In this document: positions 37,961-51,600 of the stretch, piece after piece
How positions within the stretch are numbered: the stretch's first letter is position 1
Layout: each line of letters opens with the position of its first letter
Assembly (NCBI GenBank): GCA_013398955.1
Contig: VWPU01012116.1
Coordinates: forward strand, 186,001-250,000
Direction: 5' to 3'
From: Callaeas wilsoni
Lineage: Eukaryota; Chordata; Aves; Passeriformes; Callaeidae
Length of the DNA stretch: 64,000 nt
The notes under the pieces: generated by a model
Databases searched by the model: none
What the model was told of the DNA's origin: nothing
The model's input: the letters and a program-made list of their open reading frames with translations, nothing else
Translations under genes and position numbers: made by a program

Positions 37961-38633
37961 CTGGCAAGCAGCAAATCTCCCCAGCCGGCAGGATGGGTCA
38001 GCAGGTGAACAGACAAGGAGTGAGGATCATGCCCAAACTATCACAAAACTGATAAAGGTCAGATAACAGCTATAGTAGCCAGCGGACACATGTTCATCAA
38101 AGCAGCGCTCATATGGAACATATAAAATAAGCTTTCTAATTTTATCTTACTTTGCTAAAAGCGTAGCAGTCCTCATGGGTAGCGAATGTTACATAAGAAT
38201 GTTTCCTTAACATAGTACATTCCAATGCAAACAGAGTAACCAAGAGTACATAATAGCATCATTATTCTTAGTAACTAGCTGAACATTCAAAACAGTAAGA
38301 ATTAAAAAGAAGAAAAGAGAAAAAAAAAAGTAAAAACAACTCCTCAGAGATGAATAAAAGGATCTGGATGCTCTGACTGCTAGCCAAATAAAATACAAAA
38401 TGTTATCATTTTTGATAACATTCCTTCATCAAAAAGACAAAAGAGGCATTCTTCTGCTTCATTAAGCAATGGTAAGACCTTAGGTGGAACATGACTTCAT
38501 ACTATTAGTCTTATTAAGGTTATACACAGATGGGAGGAAATTCAGATGAGAACAAGAACTGATTAAATTTAGAATCACGGACTGAAAAGAAAAGTTGAAT
38601 GAACTGTGTTTGTTTAGCAGAGATATCACAGCA
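37961..38633. other. Non-coding spacer
   Basis: AT-rich sequence containing a perfect 10-bp hairpin at 38399-38422; no gene seen. Confidence 0.55.
38399..38422. repeat. Perfect hairpin with T4 loop
   Basis: AATGTTATCA (38399-38408) and TGATAACATT (38413-38422) are exact inverted copies around TTTT. It resembles a small stem-loop; no T-run terminator function is implied in a eukaryote. Confidence 0.75.
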
Positions 38634-38801
38634 GCATAGAATCATAAATGTCCTGGGTTGGAAGGGACCTTAAAAATAGTTTAGTTCCAATCCCCTTGCA
38701 GTGGGCAGAGACAGCTTCCACTGAACCAACTTGCTCAGAGCTCCATCCAGCCTGGCATTGAACATTTCCAGGGATGGGGCATGCACAACTTCTCTGGGTG
38801 A
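38634..38801 (-). mobile_element. CR1 LINE 3' end
   Basis: Reverse-complement CR1: a decayed ATAGAATCATAAATG tail, then GGGTTGGAAGGGACCTTAAA, then the 3' UTR through CAGAGCTCCATCCAGCCTGG to about 38801. It is strongly 5'-truncated. Confidence 0.85.
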
Positions 38802-39040
38802 AAAAATGAAGGATGAAGGCTGGTAACATGACACTTTCTTTCTCTCTTGTTTTAGAGGACTACAATTAATAAAGTCATTAGTAACCAAGAGATATCTAGG
38901 TTAGATATAACTGAAAAAAATCTCCTTGTAAGGCTGGTTATGTGCTGTAGTATGACCTCACAAGAGTTTTATGCATGCATTTCCAACATGAGAATTTCTC
39001 AGACACATTAAGGATATGCTTCTCCTGCCTCAGAAGGCAG

Positions 39041-39103
39041 AGATGGATGAGATGAATTTGGAATGTTTCTTCCAGCCTGAGTTTTCCACAATTCTGTAAT
39101 TCC
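39041..39103 (+). mobile_element. Possible degenerate CR1 3' end
   Basis: GATGGATGAGATGAATTTGG followed by TTCTTCCAGCCTGAG and AATTCTGTAATTCC follows the order of the CR1 3' UTR (dimer-like target phrase, TTCCAACC, ATTCTGTGATTC tail) with many substitutions. It would be an old copy. Confidence 0.45.
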
Positions 39104-39835
39104 TTTTGATCTAAGCTTTTCCTTCAGAATGGAAGAGGAGATATCTCTCATAGTCCCAGCAGGGCTGGTTTGATTTCTTTCCTTTTAGCATTTTATACTG
39201 AAGGGTCATCCAATCTTTAGTTCATCCTAAAAGATAAAAAGTGAGAAAAGCAGCATTTAACAGGTCAATAATCACAGCAGAAGCGTGAAAAAGGCATCTT
39301 CACTTGTCTCCATCCTCTTGCTTTCTAATTAGGTGCTGACAATGTGGCTGACACCGTGTAAGATATAGAGATAATTCTGACTCTGGGGAGCTCAGCATCC
39401 AAGCCAAAGAATGAAGGTCCCTCAGGATTAGTTCTTGCTTCCATGTGCTTTAAAAGGCTGATAATTTTTCACTGTAGACCTATGAATCACATTCTAAATT
39501 GAGAAAGAGATAAATAGAAAGCAAGTTATTTCAGGTGAATAGGGACTTGAAAAAAAGCTATGCAAAGTGCTGCTTTTGGCAGGCAGAAGAGCATTAATAC
39601 AGAAGTAAGTGCTGAGTGGCATGGATATCATCACACTAGCCAAGAATAGAAAAGCTCTGTCTCGGCTATCACAGAAGAGGTTGATCACTCTATTTAAAAA
39701 ATGGGAGTACTTCATGGTACATCTGGCATTTAAATACTCTATTAATGAACTTCCATTCTTATTCAGAGTTCCTAGCAAAACATATCCCCTGAGAAAATGG
39801 TCTACTGTCACTGATTGACAGAAACACAAATTTAC

Positions 39836-39971
39836 CCACGAATTTAAAAAGAAACCCAAAAAACCCGAAATCCCAAACCCCACAATTTCCAATTAAAGAA
39901 CAGCAAAAAAAAAAAAAAAAAAGAAGAAAGACTCCACCCAGAACCCCCCAAAAACAAAGAAAAAACCCCAA
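39836..39971. repeat. A/C-rich tract with poly-A run
   Basis: About 135 bases almost lacking G and T on the plus strand, with repeated AAACCC-type words and an 18-A run at 39905-39922. The opposite strand has G-runs of 3-6 within T-rich sequence. Confidence 0.7.
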
Positions 39972-42900
39972 CGAATTATGCAAATCTGAATAATTCACAC
40001 TGTGGATATAAAAGTCACTATGAACATCAAAATAATATTCTTCCCTTTCTACTCAGAGAATAGCATGAAAATTTTAAAGTCAAACTAATACTGTTTTAAT
40101 ACCTAACTGAAATAAAATTACCAAGAAAATAAAACAGAGTTTTCCAAATATCTAGAAATTCTTGTTAAAATTAACAGTTCTGAAAGGCAAATATACAAAC
40201 ATGGGACAAAAATACTCCAGGTAATTATAACTTCATTTGTTTTTAATGTAAATAAACATACAACACTGTTCTGCAATAAAGGCCAGTTTTTAATTAAATA
40301 GTTTATATATCATGTAATTCTTCACTGCTGAAGGCTTTTGACTTTCTATCTAGACGTGTAGCAAAGGCATGGTGCATTGTAGATCAATATCAGTTTATGA
40401 TCTCGCTAATGATGTTTATTATCTTTTATATTTTAAGTTAAATTTACATTGTAAATTTGCTCATAGTCCGTTTTAAGATTTCTGATCCAATTTTAGCTGA
40501 TCGAGTTCTGCATCACAAAGCTCTTCACAAATTGATTTTCTTTGCTTTTAAGACAGTGTTTGCCTACGTTCAATCATTTCTGCTTCTGTTAAGTTTGAAA
40601 TAATTAAGATTCTAATTACGTTTCAATGAAAACTTTAAAACTCCTAATTCTGGGACTACTGCATTTTGAAGCAACGCAGCCTAGAGAGCTAACTATTTAT
40701 AAGGCCAAGTGGTTTTGGGAGGATGTGTGAAGCACATGAAGCCAGATGAACTTATCGGTACTTCTCAATGCAGCATGAGTCAGAGGATAGTTTGTGGTTG
40801 TGTAGGAGGCATTAATACGATGGTCTGGAAACAGGAAAATTATTGCACTGAACAGCAGCTGACAAAGAAATTCTTCATACTTTCATAAGGGCAAGACAGA
40901 AAAGGGTAAGATTATCATTATGGGCAATGACAATAGAAAGTTCTAACCAAGTAGTAAAGGTACACCATGTATCATCACAGATATGAGAGTGCAATAGGAA
41001 GAAAGTTTTGTGTAATGTCTGTACAGGGAGCCTAAAATATATCCGTTAAATTCAACACAGCCCTGGACCTGGAAGGCTTCTTGCATGTAAATTATCACTA
41101 ATTTATTTTGCCAGATTGAGAACAAGACAGGAATACACTTCAGATTTGAGAAGTCTTAGATTCTAGATGTACAGATATTAATGGAAATCATATTTTTAAC
41201 CCAATATTTGTCTGTTGACCTTGTCTTAGCTTTTTCGTTTATACACCCTCATTATAGTGCTCCATGGAGTCAAGTATGTCTGAAAAACAACAGACTAAGA
41301 ACTTTGAGGCAGGTATGTGGATGACATGACAAAACCTGAATTTCCTGACCAGAATAATTCCTTAAACACTTTTTCTGTAAATTGATACCTTATTCATACT
41401 TTAAAAAAATCCCATCACAGATGAGTAACTCTTGTACTGATGGCTTTAACGGAACAGAAAAGAACCAAAGGACTGAAGACAGGTCTGGAAAAGGATGAAG
41501 TAAACAAATGTGTCCATACAAAGTGGCCAAAGGTAAACAAACACCCGAACAAACCAGAAAAAGACAATGCACATCATATAAAGAAAAAGGAGTTTTCCCA
41601 ATACCTCTTCAAACACTTTTATAAATTAAAGTAATTCAATTTTTCTTTTCAATGTGCTAAAGACTAGAAACATATCCTTTTTCTGTATGCATTTTTTTGC
41701 AAAAGTTGATAGTTTAAAACAAAAGAAAGACGGGTTGCAGAAATTCCTGCTGCTACTTTGCTGCTGTTAGATATGTGGCTGGCAATTGGTGAAATGTCAC
41801 AGTTGTTTAATGTGTTTTGAGTGGTCACCTGGTGTGAAAAGTGTAAGCTGCACCTGCATACAGCCCTGTCCAATGGACTATCCCAGTGTACCGCTCTTTC
41901 TGCACTCTTCCATTTGAAATTAAAGTTTCAACACCTGCAGCTTCAAATACCTTTTCTTCCAGGTAGCAAGTGCATGAATTAACATCTTTTCAATGATCAT
42001 CGATTCCTGTGTGATTTCTTCAATTTTAATGCTTTTTCTATTAATAGTGACTTCAATCTCTGTTCCTCACATTTTATACTGAACTTAAAATCAGTCTTCA
42101 GACATACATCCCTAAGCATTGTACATAAGAAGCTAAAGATCACTTTAAAATTGTTCATTAAGAATGATGGAATAAAGATACTGACTATTCTTACGTAATC
42201 AGTGTATCTTAGAAAATATGTAAAGAATTTTTCTCTGAAAGTATGAGTTTTGTCTGCTTAGTGCAGGAGGATTTGTGACTCATAAAATGTGGGAACATTG
42301 AGGATAAAAAAAAAGTCCCTTGAATTCAGTTCTGAAAACTGTTGGATATATGCTCACTCTGCAGGAAAAAAAAAAAAAAGAAGCCTCAGATTCACCCAGC
42401 TGGCAAGTATCTTCCTGTGGGATAACTAGAGTGTTCTTTACCCATACATTCATGTGTAAAAGAGGCAGCACGAACTCTCAAGTTCTTTGCAATTATGGTG
42501 CAGGATTTCAGCACTGCATCCACATGTAAGAATATCCTGTAGCTACACAACATGTGAAGTTTCTGATATAATATCCTGAATATTATTTCTTTTTTGTCAG
42601 TCTGTTTCAGTAACTGTTTCAGTCACTGGCCATAAAGAAAGCATGGATAACATCGTGCAATCTGCAAGAGTTCTCTCTCACCTGTTTCACAAATGCCATA
42701 GGAAACCTTCAGTCAAAAATCATGGCAAAATGAACAATATACATCCTAGGATTTTTATTATATATTCTGATATATCTCCAGGACTAAGTTAAGACCATAT
42801 CTGGGGGAAAAAAAAACCAAAACAACAAACCAACAAACCACTAGAATGATTGCATCAAAAATTTTACATAAGTGGTGATTTATCACCAATTCTAGGGTCT

Positions 42901-43813
42901 TCCATCTGCCAGCAAGGAGGACAGCACAAGACAAGATCTCTGTAATGAGAGTTATAGTCTTCTGTGTCTCCTAAGATCTCAGGTCCTTATGCAAGCTCAG
43001 CCATCATTTAAATTTTTTTTTCCTCACTTTGGTCCCTGATTCTAAAAGAACTGTGTTCATCCCACCCAGACCATGGTGGGGTGAATTGCTGTTCTGTGAC
43101 CAGAGACTGAGCCACAAGAAGAGTCCTAGATAGTGTTTCTCCAATACTATTTTGACACCTCAGACACTACAAATCTGTTGTGATCTCTAATTCATTCAAT
43201 AGCATCTTTATCACGTATGAAAGGGTGCAACCACTGTGGACATTGTTTTTATAAAGACACCTTTACTCTAAAGGGAATTAAATAGAGATGTTGTCAGAAT
43301 GCTAAGAAAAGCATGCCTAATGTTTGTCAAATACCTGATTTCTTTCTTTTCTTTCTGTTTTTGTTTTGAAAAGCAAGCCATTATCCCAAACCTTTTTTAA
43401 TATCTTGATCTTGTAGTGTCAGGGTTTTGTTACCACTTGAGTTTCTGGATCTAGTGGCACTGCTGTCACCATTAGATACTCCTTGAAATCTTTAATGATT
43501 AAGCATCAGTACTCAAGGATTTGAACTATGTAAATCAGAATCACACCAAATTTACTCACTTTGTATTTGTACTTTAAAAAATTACACAAAGCTCATGGGA
43601 AAGCAGAATTAGACTCACAACCTTTGTTGATTACCAGGAATGAAGCATTAGAGCAACTTTGAATGGACTGAGTGCAGAAATATTCATTGTTTTGCAAGAC
43701 AGCAAAAGTTAATCCAAGATACGTTATTCAAATTTATGCAAATGCCAGCAGATCTGATTGACACGTGAAGAACATTTCACATTTAGTCTACTTAAGAAAT
43801 CCCCATCATGAGC

Positions 43814-43833
43814 ATAATGCCATATGGCATTAT
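43814..43833. repeat. 20-bp perfect palindrome
   Basis: ATAATGCCATATGGCATTAT is its own reverse complement. It lies 16 bases before a second inverted repeat. Confidence 0.85.
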
Positions 43834-43849
43834 TTCCATTTATTTCTGC

Positions 43850-43883
43850 TATTTGCTTTCAATGGAAATTTTGAAAGCAAATA
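43850..43883. repeat. Hairpin with 13-bp arms
   Basis: TATTTGCTTTCAA (43850-43862) and TTGAAAGCAAATA (43871-43883) are exact inverted copies around an 8-base loop. Together with the palindrome just upstream this makes a compact 70-base region of dyad symmetry with no coding explanation. Confidence 0.85.
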
Positions 43884-45461
43884 ATATATTCTACATCTAT
43901 ATTCTGCTGTCAGCTTTCATTGAAGTATGCACTGCAGATTCCTCAATGGCATAGTTACCTGCTCAAGTTAGTGCAGGAATGTCTCTGTGTCCAACAATAA
44001 CAGGTCACTATAGATAAATTCTGGAAATTTTCAATGCCTTGGTAGCGTGATTTAAATTATAAACCAGGCTTCAGTTTTGATTGACACAAAAACCTTAATA
44101 ATATGTACTTAATTTCACTGTGACAATTCACAGAGCAAGCTTAAGTTTCAGTTTGAATATATGTGTCCACAAAGTTGCATGCTTTTACAGGCAGACACTT
44201 CACAACTTTAGCTTAGCCAATCAATATTTAAAACTAAAAGCATGAATTACAAAGCGTTAGACACCATGCAAATCACAAGAAAAAAAATCAGTCTATTAAA
44301 TTTTTGTTGATTAGCTGTTATAAACAGAAGAAATGGATTTTGCAGTGAGTTGTTTATTTGTCTGGGGGACTGTAGATAAATTAATGCTTTTAGAAAAGTA
44401 ATGTCTATTAGGAATCAATAACTTATAAATCCTAACAACAAAACCATACCATAATCGGAAAAAAGTTTAATTATCTATAAAATGATCATTCTAGTATGTT
44501 GGCTAGATTTCTTTATTCCATTAAAAAAAGATACCTTAAAAAGCACTTAATATGCCAGGACATCAATTATTTTTTATGTTAATCCTTTGGAACAAGATCC
44601 ATATACAGTGAAATATGAGAGTAACACTCAGATTTCTCAACACTCTTACCCTGGTGCAGAATAAAAACCACTTTAAAGATGAACATCAATGTTCTACTTT
44701 TACAGTTTGGAAGACAAGAAAAAATATATATCTGTTGTCAGCAGCAAGCTAAAATACTGGCTACATGGACATGAATTTGAAGTTTACTGTTTATTTAATC
44801 ACAGCAACATGTCATCCAGGAGTTAAAATATTTGGTACTGACAAAGGTCCTGGTAAAGTAAGATAAAGCCTGACAGACAACAGTTCTATTATAACTGCTT
44901 CATAAATAAATACCTTCTCTAGATTCTGGTTTTAATAACATAATCAATTTGCAGTGTAGACTGAAGCTGTAATATTTATCTTCATTGGTGATACCCTTCA
45001 TTCTCCTCAGATCAGTGTTTATAAAGATGATGTTTATACATATCTACCAGGAGCTGGACAGGATTGTCCTCAGAAATCTTGATTCTTTAAATGGAAAAGG
45101 ATTAATTTCTATTTAAAATTTTTATCTCCCTTTGTAGTTGATTTAAATAGACATACTTGAAACATGAGGGGTTTGCCGTTGATTAAGGTTTCATTTTTAG
45201 TGTGCTCAAACCAAGAGAGAAATCCCACAAGCAAAGAATACTGAACCCTACAGAATCATTTAAAAAAACTTACCTCTAATACCAAATCCACTTTTTGTGT
45301 GGTTTACAGGGTACTCAGGTCTGTAAGTTGATTGCCTAATAAAGGTGTTGGACTGAAGAGGAACATACCACAGGAAGGTGACTGCCTTGTTTCTTGCATC
45401 ATTTCTGTTTAACTCTATCAGAGACATCCAGGAACAAACAGCAGGTATCAGTGCTGCCTTG

Positions 45462-45523
45462 GCCAGAAAAAGGACTAAATGAGCTTCTAGATCTCTACTG
45501 CTTCTAACTTTCAGAATTTTATA
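45462..45523 (+). mobile_element. Possible degenerate CR1 3' end
   Basis: AGGACTAAATGAGCTTCTAG, TCTCTACTGCTTCTAAC and TTCAGAATTTTATAG follow the order of a CR1 3' UTR and tail, with heavy divergence. The assignment is tentative. Confidence 0.3.
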
Positions 45524-48400
45524 GAAAATGAACCCACTGTGAATAAGGGCTTTGCACTGCCAGGAGACAGGTGGGACTGAAGCAAATAAGATCTCTGTTT
45601 TGCCTGTCTTTCAAATGCTAGGAACTGGAATTTCTTTTCAATCTTTTATTTCCTAGCTGGGAAATACAATCAAATGTTGAATGGCATCTATTTTCACTCT
45701 AGAGAATGGGAAAGAGCAGTATTATCTTTCTACATTGAGACTAACAAATCAACAAAACAATAAGACAAACTGCTTATCTTTTGAAGGCTGTTCTGTCATA
45801 TGTACATAATGATTCTTCTGTCTTCAGTTTTCAGTTGACCCATGTTGAATAGGCATGCATGGAAAATTACTAGAAAAAAGCTCTTTCTCCTGTTAGCCAC
45901 AGGGCTGAAAGGGAAACCAAATTGGAATAGTGGTCATGTAATTACAGAGTTTTTGGAAAGTACATGGACAGCTACACAGAAAGTACATAGGCATAGCTAG
46001 ATCTTTTTCTCTCCTTCTTCCCTTTACTGTCTTTAAAAAAGTTTCCTTTTAAAGAAAAAGTTGCAATGCCAGATGCTCCCTGAATTGGCATAGGTTTCTG
46101 TCTTGCATATATCTGAAATTTAAAAACCAATGAGATATTTGATGATCTGAGTAATTTCTATTACTCTAACTGAGTAATTTTTATTCCCTTTTTCAAAATT
46201 CCTTCTGGGTTAGTTACAATGGATAAAAAGTTAGTTATAATGGAGAACATCATCTTCCAAAATGCTCTTGATGAAGGATAAGGACTTGTCCCTATTTTCA
46301 AAATAAATTCTTCTATTGTATTTGTCATTGGTATGTATGCCATAGATTGGATACAAGACAGCTGTATTTTCCTTATGAGTTACATTGAGTTTCATCCAGG
46401 ATGTCTGGATTATCACAGGGTTTTTTTTGGACATATGCATTGCAGTTTCACTTTCTCAGTAAGCTTTGCAGATGAATCTGAAAACTATGCTTCCATGTTG
46501 GCTAAAGCACACACAGAAATTCAGTTTCAGTATTAACATAACTGAAAATTAAATTCATAGAGAAACCTAGAAAAAACTTTGGTAGCACTACAAGCAAAAC
46601 ACGGCAAAAAAAGGTTCCTGAAAAAAAGTCCAAAACCTACAAATTGTTATTACTTCTAATTTGTTAATGTCATTTAGATGTTAAAATTTGTCCAAGCCCC
46701 GCTTGTGAATTGTGATTATATCTGTTGTGATATGATGAAAAACCAAAAGATAGGAATAAGAAAGCAACCTTGCTTCCACAAAGCTGGAGGCCAATAATAA
46801 AAAGAACTGTGTGTTCTCTCTCAAAGAACATGAAATCAGTGACTACAGTGCGACATGATTTTATTCAATCTCTGCACATTGAATTCCCCTCTCACAGGAT
46901 ATTTTCACTTTTGAAATATGAAAAACACCATGTGCTTTTTACTTTCACATTCTCTGAGAAACACCAAGTTGGAGGCCTCAGTGCAGTTGCATCAGAAATT
47001 GTCTAGATTCCCAGAAAAATCAATCTCAGAATAAAGTTTTCATTACTAATGAGTCTATAGCAATATGCATGGATACTATAATAACTGATGAAGCAGGGAT
47101 CTTTAGGCTTCATCACTAGAAGAAAACAGAATTTTTCCATGCTATGTATCCAAAACGAACTGGTGTTTTCAGACACCGCAGTTCAACTTTTATCTAATAT
47201 TTAGGGAGTAAAAAATCTAAAGAGAAGATAAGACAGTTTCTATAGGTCATAAGTTTGTGATTAGTTATAAAAAGTAACATCTTAAGGTCTGAAATTTATT
47301 TGTCATGAAGTATTATTTTGGGATCAAAATTATGCAGCTTGAATATTCTTTTTCAAAGGTGTAAGAATCTTGAGTATTCATGAGTCATGTTGAAAATTTG
47401 ACAAAACAAGCCTCACTCTTACATTTTTAATGGATTTTTCTTGGGACTACTGCAAGCATTTTTGCACTTCAGCAAACCATAGTTTTACGGAGCTGCTTGA
47501 AATTGGAACAATATGACTAATTTGAAGTCAAAACCAAGCTTGAATTAATCCATTAAAATTCTCTAATGAATAAATAAGTGTAATTTGAACAAAAGCTGAA
47601 ATAGAAGTTCATATTTCAGGTAAGTAATAACCTACATAAGCTTGAGAAGGACTCGGCATCAGAGCTGCTTAAAACACCTTCCACAATGCAGCAACCTGAC
47701 TGGAAATCAGAGTCTGCATATATTTATCTGTATAACACTATGCATCTTTTACGATAATACAACATACAGTTCTTTTCCAACTTAAATGATTAGAGGATTT
47801 GCATCATTTCCAATGGCTCCATTTTGCCACTGTAATTCTCCATTGTTACAGTTACACTTATTTCTACTTTACCTTGCCAACAAACAGAATCCACCAAATA
47901 ATGAAGTAATAATGAAATTCTACTCTATATCACTTTTTAACTCAAAAAGCTGTACTATCTGAATATACTTACTTTTAGAAACAAATAAAAGGTAGCATAC
48001 TTACATAAATATGTTAATAATAATGTGTCTTTTTGTCAAAATTTAGAAAAAAAAGTACAAAGGTTACTCTTCACAATCGCTTAAGATGACATGATTCTTG
48101 TGTTCCTGGTATCTACAACAATTTTCACAGAAATTTCAAGTATTTTATTAATTTTCTTCTTATGGAGACCAACTGTGGGAAACAAGGAACCTGAGTTTCA
48201 GTGTAAAAAGTCAATAAACCTAGACTTTGTTTCCCCTTTTTCTTTACTTGTGATTTTTTTTGCTTTTACAAGTGATTTCCTATTTTCTCCTGTGTGGGGA
48301 ATCATGTTCACAGTCGTAGGTAAGTGCAATTGTTGCAGACACTGTATTCCCCTAAACAGGATTGGTTTTTTGTTTTATGAGGAATTTGTATACTTGGAAT

Positions 48401-48614
48401 TCATAGAATCATAGAATCCCAGAATCACACAATGGTTTGGGCTGGAAGGGACCTTAAAGACCATCTAGTTCCAACCTGCTTGCCATGGGCAGGGACGCCT
48501 TCCACTAGACCAGGTTGCTCAGAGCCCCATCCAAACTGTCTTTGAATGCTTACAGGGATGAGACATGCACAACTTTTCAGGGAAAACTACTCCTGTGCGT
48601 CACCACACTCACAG
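48401..48614 (-). mobile_element. CR1 LINE 3' end, well preserved
   Basis: Reverse-complement CR1 starting with two TCATAGAATCATAGAATC-type tail units, then GGTTTGGGCTGGAAGGGACC and the full 3' UTR through CAGAGCCCCATCC to ACCACACTCACAG. It is less diverged than the other copies, so probably the youngest CR1 here. The 5' end is truncated. Confidence 0.92.
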
Positions 48615-51600
48615 ATTCACCAGATATGTACAAATCAAAAAAGTTCTTAAAATACAGAAAAATATTTTATGCAAAATATTTTCTTAAAAGTCTGAGCTTA
48701 GTTTTCCAAATTATTTTTAACACAACTACCCCCACATTAAAATTTTTATTGACTTTGTTTCTTCTTTTTTGTATTGTCTTTATTCCAGTTACTTCAATAT
48801 TCTGGGAATTTCCTCAAGTACTGGAACGTCACAGAAGGAAGGCTTTGAGGATTAATATAGTCTTACAAGAGGACACACTTTTTTAAGCAACTTCATATTT
48901 TCTAAGAGTATTACTTACTTACATTTTAATTGAGCGATTGAAATTGTCATGGACAATCCAAAATCTGGATTCACAAAATGCACCTAGATAGTCAGTAGTC
49001 CATCTGATACTCAGTATAAAAATCTAAATGGAAGAGAATTGAACTGAAGACTGAGCCTTGTTTTATTTGCATGACAAAGTTATCTTTTCAAACAGATCAA
49101 AATATTAACTTACATTTAGCTTGTCTCAGGAAACACAGAAGCATTACTGATAAGAAAAGCAGGAAATGGGAAGCTTCAGATACTATACTGCAGATTTTGT
49201 ATTTGAAAGGGTTTATGAGTCAAATTGGTCAGATTCCTGGATGCTCTGTGGCATTACAGCCTTTAATCTGCTACACTGGAACTATATGGATCCCACATTT
49301 AAACTTTTAACCTTCTGTCTAACAGTTCTCAAATTGCAGCTGCAGAAGAGGCAAAAACAGAAAGTACATCTCTAACTTGAAATATTAGTCTTTATGCAAT
49401 AATACCTGTGCATATAGTAGTTTACAGATGAGTGATGTTCCACAAAATCTAAGGTGGAATGAAAAATATAAACATGTGTTAATTTCTTTACTATTATTAT
49501 AGATTAATTTTTTCACACATCTGTTTTCTCAAACTAAAGCTAAGATATATTCAGGAAGTCTCCAAAATGAAGACATATTCCCTTAAATGAAAATTATTCT
49601 TCACTTATCTGTTTATATAGATAAATTGCAATTTTATTGCTCTGAATTTCTTGCTCATTTCTCTCCATCTGGCATTGAAAGAAAAACAGAAGTTAAGAAA
49701 TAAATTTCTAACCCCTTATGATGACTAAGTATTGATGATATATTGATGTCTAAGGATATTTATTTGCTCTAAAACAGACACAATTACTACAAATGTCAAG
49801 AATTCTTGGGCAGCTGGCCCCAAGGACAGGATCTCTCATCATACCTGCTAAAAAAATAGCCTGTAACCAGGGCATTACTGGGTCTCCCCCTAAAGGCTGC
49901 AATTGAAGTCCCCTCTGGACACCAGTACAAGTCCCCTAGACAGGCAAGGGCAACACGCCTGCAAACCATAAATCAGAAAGCTGTAGGCACTGTGAAAGTT
50001 GATTCCCCTGATATCATTTGGAGGCAGACACATAAAACACCATCTTTTCACAGAAGGTGTAACCTATAAAAAGGTAAATACATACCATCTGCACACTACC
50101 CACCTGGGCAGTGGACATACCAGAGCAGGCAGTATAAGGGAAAGCCCAAAGTGCAGCTCCCTCTCAGCCTCTCCTCGTTCCTCCCTTACCCCTAACCTCT
50201 TTTCTCCCTACCCCATCCACACTGAAAGGCTGGAAAATCCATGTGTCTCTGACCGTTCATGGATACGACACTCGCAGCAGCAGCAGCAGCAGCAGCACAT
50301 CTCACAGTCACTCCAACACTCAAGCAGTTCGTTGGTCTCTGCTTCTTCATTTCTCTGCTCATCCTTCCCCACAACCTCTTCTTTCCCAGTTATCCCACTT
50401 TCCCCTAATGCTTTGAACCCCAAAGGAAAGGGAGGGAATGCTCACAAATAAGCCATATTTAACTAAAGTAATTGGCTAAATGCCAATTACAGTTTGACAA
50501 CACAAGCAGCACAGTGGAATTTTCCAGATTAATGTAAAACTGTAGGATGTGGTTTAAAAAAAAAAAGAGAAACAGCAGAAAAGATTGTGCAGCAAACACA
50601 ATGCAGATCTACATCTTGGATTTTAATCATGAGTTGAACATACATCTTCAGAGACCCTGGGTGAGTCATTTCATTTCCTGGTGCATTAATTTCCCAAATT
50701 CCAATACATAGATAATACATAATGAATGCTGCTGTTTCAAAGGATGTCACAATAATCTCTGTAATGAGGTTTTTAATAGAAATTGGTAGGAAATTGTGAA
50801 GAATAAGACACATATATAGGGCCAGCAAATATGTTAATATCCTTTTTAATGATTCATTAGTATTTAAGATTTAACAGATAGGCCTGTAGCAATAATGCAG
50901 AAAGAGTGGCAAATATTCTTGCAGAAGGCTGTTACCACCAGAGAGAAAGGCCTTGAGTGTGGCAGTGCAGCGAAGCAGGAGACAGCTAGAAGGGGAACCA
51001 GCCCAGGTACCACTGCTTTACCTGCAAACATGACCAACCAGAAAATGGCCAGGCCAAAACAGATTTTTAGGTTCAATGACTTTTCAGTGAAAGTAACCAA
51101 GCGAGTGGGCTGGGAGGAGGGAGGTCTAGCAATTTCACATCTGCTGTGAGCACCCCTGCAGATTAGCTCTAACCCTGTAGAAGGCAGGTGAACTAATCCA
51201 GAACAAAAGTTCAGTGACAAGGAATGTAACTCTCTTTTTCTCTGTGGATGAGGGATGAGGGTCCACCATCGAGAAAAATGCCTGTTTTTCCATGCACCAT
51301 TCTATGTTTCTTTAAGTGGCGTGACTGAGCGGTACAGATGGATAAAGGCAAGATAATTCAATTTGCTTTTTCCTACTCTGCATCTAATTTAATTGAACAA
51401 TCAAGAATCTGAAACGGGATTAATCTATAGGCATGCCTTATTCAGTAACATAAGGGATAAGATTCTTCAGTATGTATTTTTTAATCTCAAAGGAGAAGTT
51501 AAATGGACATTAGACATTCTTACAAAGAGAAAGGAAATATTTGTAAATCAAATATAGTCACATTTTGGGGATATCTTGATAAAGATGATTCAGAGAGCGG

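Larger units (their letters stand above)
38802..48400. other. Long non-coding stretch
   Basis: No supportable gene. It holds two possible degenerate plus-strand CR1 3' ends (39041-39103 and 45462-45523), an A/C-rich tract with an 18-A run (39836-39971), another A/C-rich tract (42804-42841) and the twin inverted repeats at 43814-43883. The 132-codon minus-strand frame at 39494-39892 is mostly created by the A/C-rich tract read on the other strand, so I do not call it. Confidence 0.55.

Noticed and set aside
39494..39892. 132-codon minus-strand open frame
   Set aside because: It is largely the reverse reading of an A/C-rich low-complexity tract and gives Phe/Leu/Gly-rich sequence.
48091..48414. 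107-codon hydrophobic plus-strand frame ending near a GTAAGT
   Set aside because: The composition matches T-rich DNA read by chance, there is no clear acceptor, and the end runs into a CR1 copy.
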